Shown: positions 1-7,510, counted from the first letter of the stretch. The stretch is 10,388 nt of DNA from DASRQK01 sp964436635 (GCA_964436635.1 CAYTDM010000039.1:1-10388), one strand, 5' to 3'. The notes: generated by a model from the letters alone, not told the origin. A program made the numbers and translations.

Positions 1-196
1 TACCGCTTCTGCAATGAATGACGACCGGTACATCTTTACGAATTTTATCCGTTTGTTCTGGTATCTGTCCTAATGGAATCCACTCACCCCCCAAGTTGGC
101 AGAGGCATATTCATCTTCCTCGCGCACATCAATTAATTGGAAGTCAACTTTGCTTTCAAGCAAATCATTTAATTCTTCCACAGTGATTTCTTTCAT
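1..196 (-). CDS. Rhodanese-like single-domain protein, 3' end cut off by the window edge
   Basis: Reading leftward from ATG at 194-196 gives 65 complete codons beginning MKEITVEELNDLL. The visible part has the usual single-domain rhodanese features: LIDVRE-x-EY at residues 21-30 (substrate-domain start), NLGGE-x-IPLGQIP at 34-46, and the strand VVIHCRSG at 58-65. Cys62 is the persulfide-carrying active-site cysteine, and the CRSG loop is where the window ends. Rhodaneses move sulfane sulfur between thiosulfate or persulfide donors and acceptors such as thiols; the physiological partner cannot be told from here. Family members of this type are about 100 residues, so roughly one third is missing. 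It is divergent from the M28 peptidase gene with 92 bp between starts. I saw no convincing -7 box for it. Family assignment is secure, the exact role is not. Confidence 0.9.
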   Translation of the reverse strand, partial: MKEITVEELNDLLESKVDFQLIDVREEDEYASANLGGEWIPLGQIPEQTDKIRKDVPVVIHCRSG

Positions 197-258
197 GGTA
201 TTCAATTTATTAAGTGAATTCAATCGTTCAATTTCTGCTGCAATTTAAAACAATAATG

Positions 259-266
259 TATTTTTG
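259..266 (+). promoter_or_regulatory. Bacteroidota -7 promoter box for the M28 peptidase gene
   Basis: TATTTTTG matches the Bacteroidota sigma consensus TAnnTTTG exactly and ends 22 nt before the ATG at 289. No clear TTTG -33 partner is seen; a TTTC at 232-235 is the nearest candidate, with a long spacer. The position favours ATG 289 as the start, because ATG 256 would lie upstream of the predicted transcript. Confidence 0.5.
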
Positions 267-288
267 GGAAATTATTATCCCAATTATC

Positions 289-1590
289 ATGACAAAGACC
301 AAATTTTCTTGGATACTTAGCGCCTTTTTTGCGGTTTCGCTAAGTGTGAACATGGACGCATCTGCTCAAGAAATTGACAAAAATGATGTGCAAAGAATTT
401 TAAATACCCTCGCATCCGATGAAATGGAAGGAAGGGGCACATTTACAAGAGGAATAGAAAAAGCCGCTGATTTTATCGGTGATGAATTCCAAAAAATCGG
501 CTTAACTCCATTTGCGGAAGCAAATTTTAGACAATCCTTTTCTGTGCGTCGGGTGACTCCTTCTAACTGGGAGGTCTATGTTAATGGTCAGTTGTTAACA
601 AATGATCAAGTAGTTATTTCCAGTAATCAACCAGGCTTTAACTGGAATGATGACCCTGCGGTTTCAGTATTAGAAATTAAGGAAGGGGAAGATTTTGCGG
701 AACGTTTCCGTTCGATCAACTCGGGGAATTCGGACGCAATCGTTATGGTCGATCCAAGCTTTTCTAGTTTATTTCAGCGTTATACCAGAATCGTTATGCG
801 AAGTAGAGTGGGTGGCGGTGAGTTAGGAGGACCAAATGTGGTGTATGTATTGGGAAACAAAAACCCGGATTCCTTCCGCGTGAGTTTTACGAATAAAGTG
901 GAAAATTTACCGCTATTTAATGTAGTGGGCATGCTTCCAGGAAAATCAAAGCCAGAAGAATATGTGATTTTTTCTGCGCACTATGATCACTTAGGGGTTG
1001 TGGCCGCTGTCGGACAGGATTCCATCGCCAATGGGGCAGACGACGATGCATCAGGTGTTTCTGCAGTGATTAGCTTGGCAAAATATTATAAGGAGAAAAA
1101 CGACAATGAACGCACCTTACTGTTTGTAGCTTTCACCGCTGAGGAAATGGGTATGATCGGTTCTCGGTATTTTTCAGAGCAATTGGATCCAGAAAAAGTG
1201 GTGGCCATGTTAAACATTGAAATGATTGGCAAGGATTCAAGATTTGGCGAAAACGCCCTGTATGTTACGGGCTTCGAACACTCGAATTTGGCAAAAATCA
1301 TGCAAGAAAATGTGAAAAATACAGAGTTTACTTTTCATCCAGACCCGTACCCAACGCAGAACCTGTTTTATAGAAGCGACAATGCGACTTTAGCCAGAGT
1401 GGGAGTGCCAGCGCACACGTTTTCTACCGTGCAAATCGAAAAGGATGAGTTTTACCACACGGTAAAAGACGAGGTCAGCACCTTGAATGTGAATAATATC
1501 GTATCGTCCATTAAAGCGATCGCCAAAGGAGCAGAAAGCATTGTGGCGGGAAAAGATACGCCTTCAAGAGTAGAGAAATTGACTCGATAA
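289..1590 (+). CDS. Exported M28-family zinc metallopeptidase (aminopeptidase-like)
   Basis: The 433-residue product starts MTKTKFSWILS, a typical Sec signal peptide: Lys-rich start, hydrophobic stretch to about residue 20, then DASAQ with likely cleavage near residue 27. It should therefore act in the periplasm or at the cell surface. The M28 metal centre is complete: AHYDHLG (His231, Asp233), NGADDDASG (bridging Asp251), FTAEEMG (general base Glu285 and ligand Glu286), NIEMIG (Glu311 in the place often held by Asp) and the late FYHT (His390). Residues of about 60-210, between N-terminal helices and the catalytic motifs, probably hold the inserted protease-associated-like or lid region. The family removes N-terminal amino acids or cleaves small peptides with two zinc ions; the substrate is unknown. 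The frame stays open upstream to GTG 214, but ATG 289 is preferred because of the signal peptide and the -7 box at 259-266. It converges with the GNAT gene. Confidence 0.9.
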   Translation: MTKTKFSWILSAFFAVSLSVNMDASAQEIDKNDVQRILNTLASDEMEGRGTFTRGIEKAADFIGDEFQKIGLTPFAEANFRQSFSVRRVTPSNWEVYVNGQLLTNDQVVISSNQPGFNWNDDPAVSVLEIKEGEDFAERFRSINSGNSDAIVMVDPSFSSLFQRYTRIVMRSRVGGGELGGPNVVYVLGNKNPDSFRVSFTNKVENLPLFNVVGMLPGKSKPEEYVIFSAHYDHLGVVAAVGQDSIANGADDDASGVSAVISLAKYYKEKNDNERTLLFVAFTAEEMGMIGSRYFSEQLDPEKVVAMLNIEMIGKDSRFGENALYVTGFEHSNLAKIMQENVKNTEFTFHPDPYPTQNLFYRSDNATLARVGVPAHTFSTVQIEKDEFYHTVKDEVSTLNVNNIVSSIKAIAKGAESIVAGKDTPSRVEKLTR

Positions 1591-1660
1591 TTAACGACTA
1601 GATTCGATAAAAAACGGTTTGAATCAGTAAAAAGCGGTTTGACCCGAAAAAAAGCGATTT
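1581..1660. repeat. Four degenerate 20-bp tandem repeats between convergent genes
   Basis: Four adjacent 20-bp units start at 1581, 1601, 1621 and 1641. The clearest are GATTCGATAAAAAACGGTTT (1601-1620), GAATCAGTAAAAAGCGGTTT (1621-1640) and GACCCGAAAAAAAGCGATTT (1641-1660); unit pairs match at 14-16 of 20 positions. The first unit (1581-1600) is more diverged and contains the last codons and stop of the M28 gene. The last base of the fourth unit touches the GNAT stop codon. The array fills the whole gap between the two genes' 3' ends. Confidence 0.65.
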
Positions 1661-1673
1661 TAAATGCTTTTTT
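1648..1673. terminator. Possible bidirectional terminator between M28 and GNAT genes
   Basis: AAAAAAGC (1648-1655) pairs with GCTTTTTT (1666-1673) around a 10-nt loop, so either strand yields a hairpin ending in a T run. The GNAT stop codon lies in the loop. The stem is AT-rich with only two GC pairs, which makes it weak. Position between convergent genes supports the call. Confidence 0.4.
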
Positions 1674-2292
1674 GCATGATATAATCGTTTAAAAAATAGG
1701 TTTTATATGGAATATCAAGGGTTTTAACTTGTTGGAACCCTTGATTAACATAAAAATTGACCGCAGGATTATGCCGGTTTACGTTTAATTCGAGGACTGC
1801 TATTCCTGTCACTTTTGCTGCCTTTGCCACATAATCGATGATTTTTGCGCCGAGCCCTTGACCCTGAGCCGATGGCAAAACATACAGCCGTTCAATCCGC
1901 ATCACGATGATGGATTCTTTGTCTTGCGTTTTTGGTAAAATCGCACCCGCCTCATTCGAATTCCCTTCATCCGAATTCCCTTCATCCGGATTCCCTTCAT
2001 CCAAATAGCCTTCATCCGGATTCACCTCCTTTAAATACGTAGACGGGTTAGGACGAAAATCCACAAATGCCAGAGCATCCCCACGATCGTTTTCTACAAG
2101 TGCATAAGTATGGCCATCATGAAGTTGCGCTTCCAAAGCTTCTACTGTATAAAAGTCCTGCAACATGGATTCAATCTGATCTACAGATAAAATCTCCCTA
2201 TAAGTCGGCCACCAGATCTCGTGTGCTAAGCGATGAATGGTCGGAAGATCCTCTGCATTTGCGCGGCGTATGGTTGTTTTAAACGTTTCCAT
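1660..2292 (-). CDS. GNAT-family N-acetyltransferase with an in-frame repeat insertion
   Basis: The 210-residue product has a recognisable GNAT fold: beta-1 and helix 1 near IRRANAEDLPTIHRLAHEIW (8-27), the acetyl-CoA pyrophosphate loop QGQGLG at 143-148 after strand RIERLYVLP (132-140), and the motif-B segment NRHNPAVNFYVNQGF (172-186). The family moves an acetyl group from acetyl-CoA to an amine; the acceptor (amino acid, peptide, polyamine, antibiotic or ribosomal protein) cannot be predicted. Between FRPNPSTYLKE and the acetyl-CoA strand lies an acidic stretch, residues 90-114, built of five pentapeptides of the type GN(P/S)DE, encoded by 15-bp DNA repeats. This sits in a surface loop between strands and makes the protein longer than typical 150-170-residue members. 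It is the last gene of the minus-strand run, 48 nt behind the M20D gene. Its start codon region overlaps a 14-bp repeat shared with the end of that gene. Confidence 0.88.
   Translation of the reverse strand: METFKTTIRRANAEDLPTIHRLAHEIWWPTYREILSVDQIESMLQDFYTVEALEAQLHDGHTYALVENDRGDALAFVDFRPNPSTYLKEVNPDEGYLDEGNPDEGNSDEGNSNEAGAILPKTQDKESIIVMRIERLYVLPSAQGQGLGAKIIDYVAKAAKVTGIAVLELNVNRHNPAVNFYVNQGFQQVKTLDIPYKTYFLNDYIMQKSI
1951..2025 (-). repeat. Five 15-bp tandem repeats inside the GNAT reading frame
   Basis: Units lie at 1951-1965, 1966-1980, 1981-1995, 1996-2010 and 2011-2025; a typical unit reads TTCATCCGAATTCCC on the + strand. Units 1966-1980 and 1981-1995 differ at one base. Each encodes one pentapeptide in the same frame (VNPDE, GYLDE, GNPDE, GNSDE, GNSNE), so gain or loss of a unit keeps the gene intact. 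Confidence 0.9.
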
Positions 2293-2352
2293 ATGGGTTT
2301 ATGCGTTTACATCATTTTTTGGTGCGTTTACATTACACTTTTAAACGTTTCC
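2277..2352. repeat. Degenerate 21-bp repeats across the M20D-GNAT junction
   Basis: A perfect 14-bp direct repeat TTTTAAACGTTTCC occurs at 2277-2290 and 2339-2352. Between them TGCGTTTACAT occurs twice, at 2302-2312 and 2323-2333. The shared CGTTT cores fall at 2284, 2304, 2325 and 2346, spacings of 20, 21 and 21 bp, which suggests four old tandem units. One 14-bp copy contains the M20D stop codon; the other lies in the first codons of the GNAT gene in a different frame. Confidence 0.6.
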
Positions 2353-3564
2353 TAGCTGACGCAAAGCGATGTAAGCCATTAATCCCGGACCAAATGAAAG
2401 GGCGTCTTCGTCTATGTCGAAGGTGGAAGTATGCACAGCTGAAGTGATTCCTTTTGCTTCGTTCCCAGTGCCTATGCGGTAAAAACAAGCGTCCGTCACC
2501 TGTGAGTAATAAGCAAAATCTTCACCAGCCATCCAAAGATCCAAATCAATCACCTTGTCTTCCCCCATGAATTCTACGGCATATTGGCGAGCTTCATGGG
2601 TAAGGGCTTCATTATTCGCCAAATACGGATACCCATACTGAATGTCGACTTCGCAAGATCCACCCATGCTTTCGCACAATCCTTCAGCTAACTTTCTGAT
2701 TTGTTCGTGGGCTTTTTTACGCCATTTTTCATCAAAAGTCCGGAAAGTTCCAGCCAATTTTACCTCATCTGGAATGACGTTCGTCGCTCCATTCGCTTCT
2801 ACCCGACCAATGGATAAAACCGAGGGCATGCGCGGATCCGCCATGCGGCTAACCAGCTGTTGAAGCGCGACGATTAAATGGGCCGTAATTAAAACGGGGT
2901 CAATATTGCTTTGCGGTTGGGCCCCATGTCCCCCTTTTCCGCGAACGGTAAAATAAAGTTCGTCCGTAGAAGCCATGTACTTCCCAGGTCGAAAGCCCAC
3001 CTTTCCCACTGGAATCGAAGGCATGACGTGTTGGCCGATGATGGCCTGAGGAGCTGGGTTTTGCAACGCGCCCGCTTTAATCATTAAACTGGCTCCGCCA
3101 GGTAATTTTTCTTCTCCTGGTTGGAAAATCAATTTTATAGTGCCGGCAATTTCTTCTTTTAGTGCCACTAAAATCTTTGCGACAGCGAGCAAAGAGGAAG
3201 TGTGTACGTCGTGTCCACAAGCATGCATCACACCAGGATTTTTAGATCCATAAGAGCGGCCAGGCACTTCCTGAATGGGTAAGGCGTCCATGTCTGCACG
3301 GAGCGCAATCACCCGATCTGAAGGAATGCCGCCCTTTATCAGGGCTACGAGGCCAGTTTCCGCCATGCTTACAGGTTCTAGACCCAAGGTGATGAGCTCG
3401 TTTTTAACAAATTCTGCCGTTTGATATTCTTGAAAAGATAATTCTGGGTTTTCGTGGAGATGCCTTCTGGTTCGAACGGTTTCTGCATGAAGTGCAGCGG
3501 ACAAGGCATGAATTTTCGCTTTTAATCCAGCAGCGTTAACAAGGCCAATGTGTTGATCATTCAT
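2341..3564 (-). CDS. M20D-family amidohydrolase (N-acyl-amino acid / hippurate hydrolase type)
   Basis: The 407-residue protein begins its conserved part with RRHLHENPELSFQEYQTA (33-50), the signature start of M20D hydrolases. Metal and catalytic motifs follow in order: RADMDALPI (89-97), MHACGHDVH (Cys116, His118), QPGEE (Glu151, Glu152), GQHV (His179), GKGGHGAQP of the lid/dimer domain (209-217), MAGEDFAYY (345-353) and HTSTFDI (His378). Members cleave the amide bond of N-acyl amino acids (N-acetyl, hippurate or indole-acetyl amino acids) using two metal ions. No signal peptide is seen, so it is probably cytoplasmic. The length fits the family (380-410). It lies 47 bp behind the SPOR gene and 48 bp before the GNAT gene, on the same strand, so co-transcription is likely. 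The true substrate cannot be read from the sequence. Confidence 0.92.
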   Translation of the reverse strand: MNDQHIGLVNAAGLKAKIHALSAALHAETVRTRRHLHENPELSFQEYQTAEFVKNELITLGLEPVSMAETGLVALIKGGIPSDRVIALRADMDALPIQEVPGRSYGSKNPGVMHACGHDVHTSSLLAVAKILVALKEEIAGTIKLIFQPGEEKLPGGASLMIKAGALQNPAPQAIIGQHVMPSIPVGKVGFRPGKYMASTDELYFTVRGKGGHGAQPQSNIDPVLITAHLIVALQQLVSRMADPRMPSVLSIGRVEANGATNVIPDEVKLAGTFRTFDEKWRKKAHEQIRKLAEGLCESMGGSCEVDIQYGYPYLANNEALTHEARQYAVEFMGEDKVIDLDLWMAGEDFAYYSQVTDACFYRIGTGNEAKGITSAVHTSTFDIDEDALSFGPGLMAYIALRQLGNV

Positions 3565-3611
3565 GGCAATAATTATGGATGTAAAGGTCTAACAGGATAT
3601 TCGTGGAGGAT

Positions 3612-4106
3612 TTATTGATAAACAAATATATCCTCGGTAAAAATGAATACGTTCGTAAATTGCTGACGCAAACTCTGCATTAATTGCTCGGCTTCCCTAC
3701 GACTTCTAAAATCGCCGACTTTCACGCGATAGTTCGGTTCGTCATAGACAATATAGGTGTCTATATTGCTATATAATTGACGGAAACGCGCCTGAGCCGC
3801 ATAAGCCTCAGAACGACTTGGCCCTAAAAAAATTTGCACCCTAAATCCACGGGTGGTGGTTCGGGTCATGGTACTTCTATCGGCAGGCTCTGCCGGTCTG
3901 GTCATGGTCGTAGTCGCGCCTAATTTCCCAGCCCTAAACTTTTGAAGAACGGAAATAATGGGATCCTGTACAAATTCTACGGATCCCCTTACTTTCGTTT
4001 CTGTTTGCGCCTGAGCAAAAACGGTTGAACTAAGTGCGCAAAATCCAAGCAAGGTCAAAAAAAGTTTTGCAGAGAAAATGGACTTGTGTTGTTCAGCTGT
4101 TTTCAT
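3612..4106 (-). CDS. Exported SPOR-domain protein
   Basis: The 164-residue product has an N-terminal signal sequence: charged MKTAEQHKSIFSAK, hydrophobic LFLTLLGFCALSSTV, and likely cleavage after VFA at residue 31. A low-complexity Thr/Arg/Met linker (about 58-85) leads to a SPOR domain at about 87-156. The domain begins GFRVQIFLGPSRSEA and continues with YRVKVGDFRSRREAEQLM, the standard second repeat. SPOR domains bind peptidoglycan strands stripped of stem peptides, often at division sites, so a periplasmic envelope role is likely, but no enzymatic domain is present. The start ATG (4104-4106) follows the secA stop by only 2 nt, so translation is probably coupled to secA. In Cytophagales short exported SPOR proteins of this build are common and unnamed. 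Confidence 0.88.
   Translation of the reverse strand: MKTAEQHKSIFSAKLFLTLLGFCALSSTVFAQAQTETKVRGSVEFVQDPIISVLQKFRAGKLGATTTMTRPAEPADRSTMTRTTTRGFRVQIFLGPSRSEAYAAQARFRQLYSNIDTYIVYDEPNYRVKVGDFRSRREAEQLMQSLRQQFTNVFIFTEDIFVYQ
3623..3630 (-). promoter_or_regulatory. Possible internal -7 box ahead of the M20D gene
   Basis: On the minus strand this reads TATATTTG, an exact TAnnTTTG match, 58 nt before the M20D start and inside the last codons of the SPOR gene. No -33 element is found at a proper distance, so it may be chance. If active, it would let M20D and GNAT be expressed apart from secA. Confidence 0.25.
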
Positions 4107-4108
4107 AT

Positions 4109-7100
4109 TTACCCGTGACAGTTTTTATATTTTTTACCGCTTCCGCATGGACAAAGATCGTTACGACCGATGCGTTGATCCACACGAACTGGTTGAGTCT
4201 TTTGAAGTTCTCTGGTGTCTTCCATTGGAACTTCTACCTGACTCCCACCTGCATGTGCTAATTCTGGTTTTGAAGCTTTCACTTTTACATCGTTTGCCTT
4301 TGGTGCCGGTTTAGCTTCACGTACCTCGCCAGGATTCTGGTTCGGTATGTTTCCTTTGAACAAGAAAGATGCGACTTCTTTATTCATGTTGGCCAACATA
4401 TCACGGAATAAGTTATACGCTTCCATTTTATAAATCACGACCGGATCCTTTTGCTCGTACACTGCGTTCTGAACGGATTGCTTTAAGTCATCCATTTCAC
4501 GAAGATGCTCTTTCCAAGCTTCGTCGATTAAGGCTAATACAATTCCCTTTTCGAAGGATTTAAACACTTCTCCACCATTCGTTTCTATGATTTTTTTCAA
4601 TCCTGCGGTGACGTGAATCATGCGCGTGCCGTCCGAGAATGGAATGGCTACATTTTCGATTTCATGCCCTCTATTTTCATAGACATCCGTCAAAATAGGC
4701 AGAGTTTGTTTACCTGTCAAATCAGCTTTCGCACGATAGAACGTGATTAATTGATTAAATAATTTTTCAACCAGTGTGTCTGTTTTCGACTGCGCAAATT
4801 CATCCTGTGAAATTTGAGGATCAATAGAGAATAAACGAATCACCTCTAATTGGAAATCTTCGTAGCTGCCACCATCTTTATAGGTCGCCACTAAATCTTC
4901 CGCAACGTCGTAAATCGTATTGTTAATATCCACATCTAAACGCTCACCAAACAAGGCATTTCTACGTTTCGCATAGATCACCGTACGCTGAGAGTTCATC
5001 ACATCGTCGTACTCCAATAAACGTTTACGAATACCAAAGTTATTTTCTTCTACTTTGCGTTGGGCACGCTCGATCGAAGAAGTCAACATCGAGTGTTGCA
5101 TCACTTCTCCTTCTTGCACACCCATTTTCACCATGATGTTCGAAATTCGGTCGGATGCAAATAAACGCATCAAGTTGTCTTCTAATGACACAAAGAACTG
5201 CGAAGATCCTGGGTCTCCTTGACGTCCTGCACGACCTCTTAACTGCCTATCAACACGTCTAGACTCGTGTCTTTCCGTACCGATGATGGCCAATCCGCCC
5301 GCATCTTTCACCCCAGGCCCTAATTTAATATCCGTACCACGACCTGCCATGTTCGTCGCAATAGTCACGGTGCCTGCTTGTCCTGCTTCCGCAACAATGT
5401 CCGCTTCGCGCTGGTGCATTTTCGCGTTTAACACGTTGTGCTTAATGCCTTTCAGCTTTAGCATACGACTTAACAATTCTGAAATTTCCACCGAAGTCGT
5501 ACCCACTAACACTGGGCGGCCTTCTTCGGTCAAGCGTTGAATTTCATCGCCTACAGCTTTGTACTTTTCACGTGCGGTGCGATAGATTAAATCATCGCGG
5601 TCATCGCGCTTAATCGGAATGTTCGTCGGTATTTCTACCACATCCAATTTATAAATCTGCCAAAGCTCGCCCGCTTCAGTAGTCGCTGTACCCGTCATAC
5701 CCGCTAACTTATGGTACATACGGAAATAATTTTGCAGGGTAATGGTCGCATAAGTTTGCGTAGCGTCCTCTACCTTAACATTTTCTTTCGCCTCAATCGC
5801 CTGGTGCAATCCGTCCGAATAACGACGGCCATCCATGATACGACCCGTTTGTTCGTCTACGATTTTTACTTTGCCTTCGTCGATGATGTATTCATCGTCT
5901 TTCTCGAATAAGGTATATGCTTTTAAAAGTTGGTTGACGGAGTGAATGCGCTCAGATTTCACCGAGTAATCACGCATCAACTGCTCTTTTTTCGCTTTCT
6001 TTTCCTCCGGATCCAAGCTCAATTTTTCAATTTCCGCAATTTCAGATCCTACGTCAGGTAAAATGAAAAAGGTCGGATCTTCCCCAGAAGCCGTAATCAA
6101 TTCGATTCCCTTATCGGTCAGTTCCACTTGATTATGCTTTTCATCGATCACGAAAAACAATTCAGCATCTGCTTTTGGCATGTGCTTGCTTTGCTCTTGC
6201 AAATAGAAGTTTTCCGTTTTGCTTAGGATCTGACGATTATTGCCCTCGCTTAAAAACTTAATTAAGGCTTTGTTTTTTGGCAAACCGCGGTACGCACGGA
6301 ATAAAGCCAATGCGCCACCTTCTGGATCGGTATCGCCTTCGGCAATCGCTTTTTTAGCTGCGATCAAGGAATTATTCACATACGTTTTCTGTGCGTTTAC
6401 TAATTTTTCAATCCTTGGTTTTAACTCGTAAAACTCGTGCTGATCTCCCTTAGGAATCGGGCCTGAGATGATTAATGGCGTACGCGCGTCGTCGATTAAC
6501 ACAGAATCCACCTCATCGACCATCGCGAAATGCAATTTTCTTTGTACCAAAGAATCCGGTGTTTGCGCCATATTATCGCGCAAATAATCGAAACCAAATT
6601 CATTATTCGTGCCAAAAACAAGGTCCGCTTTATACGCATTTCTACGTTGAGCTGAATTCGGCGCATGCTTATCGATGCAATCGACTGTGATACCGTGGAA
6701 TTCAAACAATGGTCCGTTCCACTCCGAGTCACGTCTCGCTAAGTAATCGTTCACTGTTACAATGTGCACGCCTAAACCGGAAAGGGCATTTAAGTATGCG
6801 GGCAAGGTTCCAACCAAGGTTTTTCCCTCCCCGGTAGCCATCTCTGCAATTTTTCCTTGGTGCAAGACAATACCACCGATTAACTGCACGTCGTAGTGTA
6901 CCATGTTCCAAGTGACTTCACTGCCCGCTGCGATCCAGGTATTTTTCCAATACGCTTTGTCGCCTTCAATGCGAACGTTCGGGCGAGTGGCCGCATAATC
7001 CCGGTCGAAATCCAAAGCGGTCACTTCCAATTCTTCGTTCTCTGTATAGCGGCGTGCCGTTTCTTTTACAACAGCGAAAGCTTCTGGTAGAATCTCCATC

Positions 7101-7408
7101 AGCACCACTTCCAGCTCTTGATCTCTTTCTTTGGTCAGCTTATCGATTTTTTCGTAGATCTCCGTTTTTTGCTCCATGGATAAAGACTGGTCTTCTGCCT
7201 CTTTTTTCAACCCATCGATTTCTGCTTCGATTTCCGATAAGTATTCCTTTATTTTGTTTTTGAAAGCAAAGGTTTTCCCGCGCAACTCATCGTTTGATAA
7301 GCTGTTTAACTTTGCGAACTCTTCATTGATCTTTTCAACCAAAGGTCGCAATTGCTTCACGTCCCGCTCTGATTTACTCCCAAATAATTTTCCTAAAAAC
7401 TTTAACAT
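4109..7408 (-). CDS. secA: Preprotein translocase ATPase SecA (long Bacteroidota form)
   Basis: SecA is the cytoplasmic motor that pushes unfolded preproteins through the SecYEG channel. All core parts are present in the 1,099 residues: Walker A ATGEGKT (191-197), DEVDSVLIDDARTPL (298-312) as motif II, the preprotein-binding region, VDEQTGRIMDGRRYSDGLHQ (517-536), MTGTA (571-575), NMAGRGTDIKLG (686-697) and the arginine-finger helicase motif RQLRGRAGRQGDPG (721-734) of the second nucleotide-binding domain, then the helical wing and scaffold. The C-terminus is the SecB/lipid-binding zinc tail CPCGSGKKYKNCH (Cys1086, Cys1088, Cys1097, His1098). It is about 200 residues longer than E. coli SecA. 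Extra sequence lies at about 55-100 near the N-terminus and at about 330-490, within or next to the preprotein cross-linking domain. A purine-rich GGAAAG (minus strand, 7423-7418) about 9 nt before ATG may be its ribosome binding site. It leads the four-gene minus-strand run. Confidence 0.98.
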   Translation of the reverse strand: MLKFLGKLFGSKSERDVKQLRPLVEKINEEFAKLNSLSNDELRGKTFAFKNKIKEYLSEIEAEIDGLKKEAEDQSLSMEQKTEIYEKIDKLTKERDQELEVVLMEILPEAFAVVKETARRYTENEELEVTALDFDRDYAATRPNVRIEGDKAYWKNTWIAAGSEVTWNMVHYDVQLIGGIVLHQGKIAEMATGEGKTLVGTLPAYLNALSGLGVHIVTVNDYLARRDSEWNGPLFEFHGITVDCIDKHAPNSAQRRNAYKADLVFGTNNEFGFDYLRDNMAQTPDSLVQRKLHFAMVDEVDSVLIDDARTPLIISGPIPKGDQHEFYELKPRIEKLVNAQKTYVNNSLIAAKKAIAEGDTDPEGGALALFRAYRGLPKNKALIKFLSEGNNRQILSKTENFYLQEQSKHMPKADAELFFVIDEKHNQVELTDKGIELITASGEDPTFFILPDVGSEIAEIEKLSLDPEEKKAKKEQLMRDYSVKSERIHSVNQLLKAYTLFEKDDEYIIDEGKVKIVDEQTGRIMDGRRYSDGLHQAIEAKENVKVEDATQTYATITLQNYFRMYHKLAGMTGTATTEAGELWQIYKLDVVEIPTNIPIKRDDRDDLIYRTAREKYKAVGDEIQRLTEEGRPVLVGTTSVEISELLSRMLKLKGIKHNVLNAKMHQREADIVAEAGQAGTVTIATNMAGRGTDIKLGPGVKDAGGLAIIGTERHESRRVDRQLRGRAGRQGDPGSSQFFVSLEDNLMRLFASDRISNIMVKMGVQEGEVMQHSMLTSSIERAQRKVEENNFGIRKRLLEYDDVMNSQRTVIYAKRRNALFGERLDVDINNTIYDVAEDLVATYKDGGSYEDFQLEVIRLFSIDPQISQDEFAQSKTDTLVEKLFNQLITFYRAKADLTGKQTLPILTDVYENRGHEIENVAIPFSDGTRMIHVTAGLKKIIETNGGEVFKSFEKGIVLALIDEAWKEHLREMDDLKQSVQNAVYEQKDPVVIYKMEAYNLFRDMLANMNKEVASFLFKGNIPNQNPGEVREAKPAPKANDVKVKASKPELAHAGGSQVEVPMEDTRELQKTQPVRVDQRIGRNDLCPCGSGKKYKNCHG

Positions 7409-7502
7409 ATGATTATTCTTTCCAATAATGGGTTAAAACACTTCCCATTCAATTATGGCACCAAAATTCTACCTTACGCCAAAATGACATAAGACACAAG
7501 GG

Positions 7503-7510
7503 CAAATGTA
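7503..7510 (-). promoter_or_regulatory. Candidate -7 box for secA
   Basis: On the minus strand this reads TACATTTG, matching TAnnTTTG, 94 nt before the secA ATG, giving a leader of roughly 85-90 nt. It forms the left arm of an inverted repeat (7504-7522). No well-placed -33 element was found, so this is tentative. Confidence 0.3.

Noticed and set aside
18..248. Open + strand frame of 76 codons at the left edge
   Set aside because: It lies opposite the rhodanese frame, which has clear active-site motifs; its Ser-rich product resembles nothing.
214..288. Extended N-terminus of the M28 peptidase from GTG 214 or ATG 256
   Set aside because: The signal peptide starts at ATG 289 and a -7 box at 259-266 would lie inside the longer coding sequence.
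1581..1660. CRISPR array
   Set aside because: The 20-bp units are degenerate and directly adjacent with no unique spacers of 25-40 bp, and no cas genes are present.
4369..7412. Several + strand frames of 60-85 codons opposite secA, and minus-strand ones in other frames
   Set aside because: They are shadows of the strongly conserved secA frame and have no recognisable domains.
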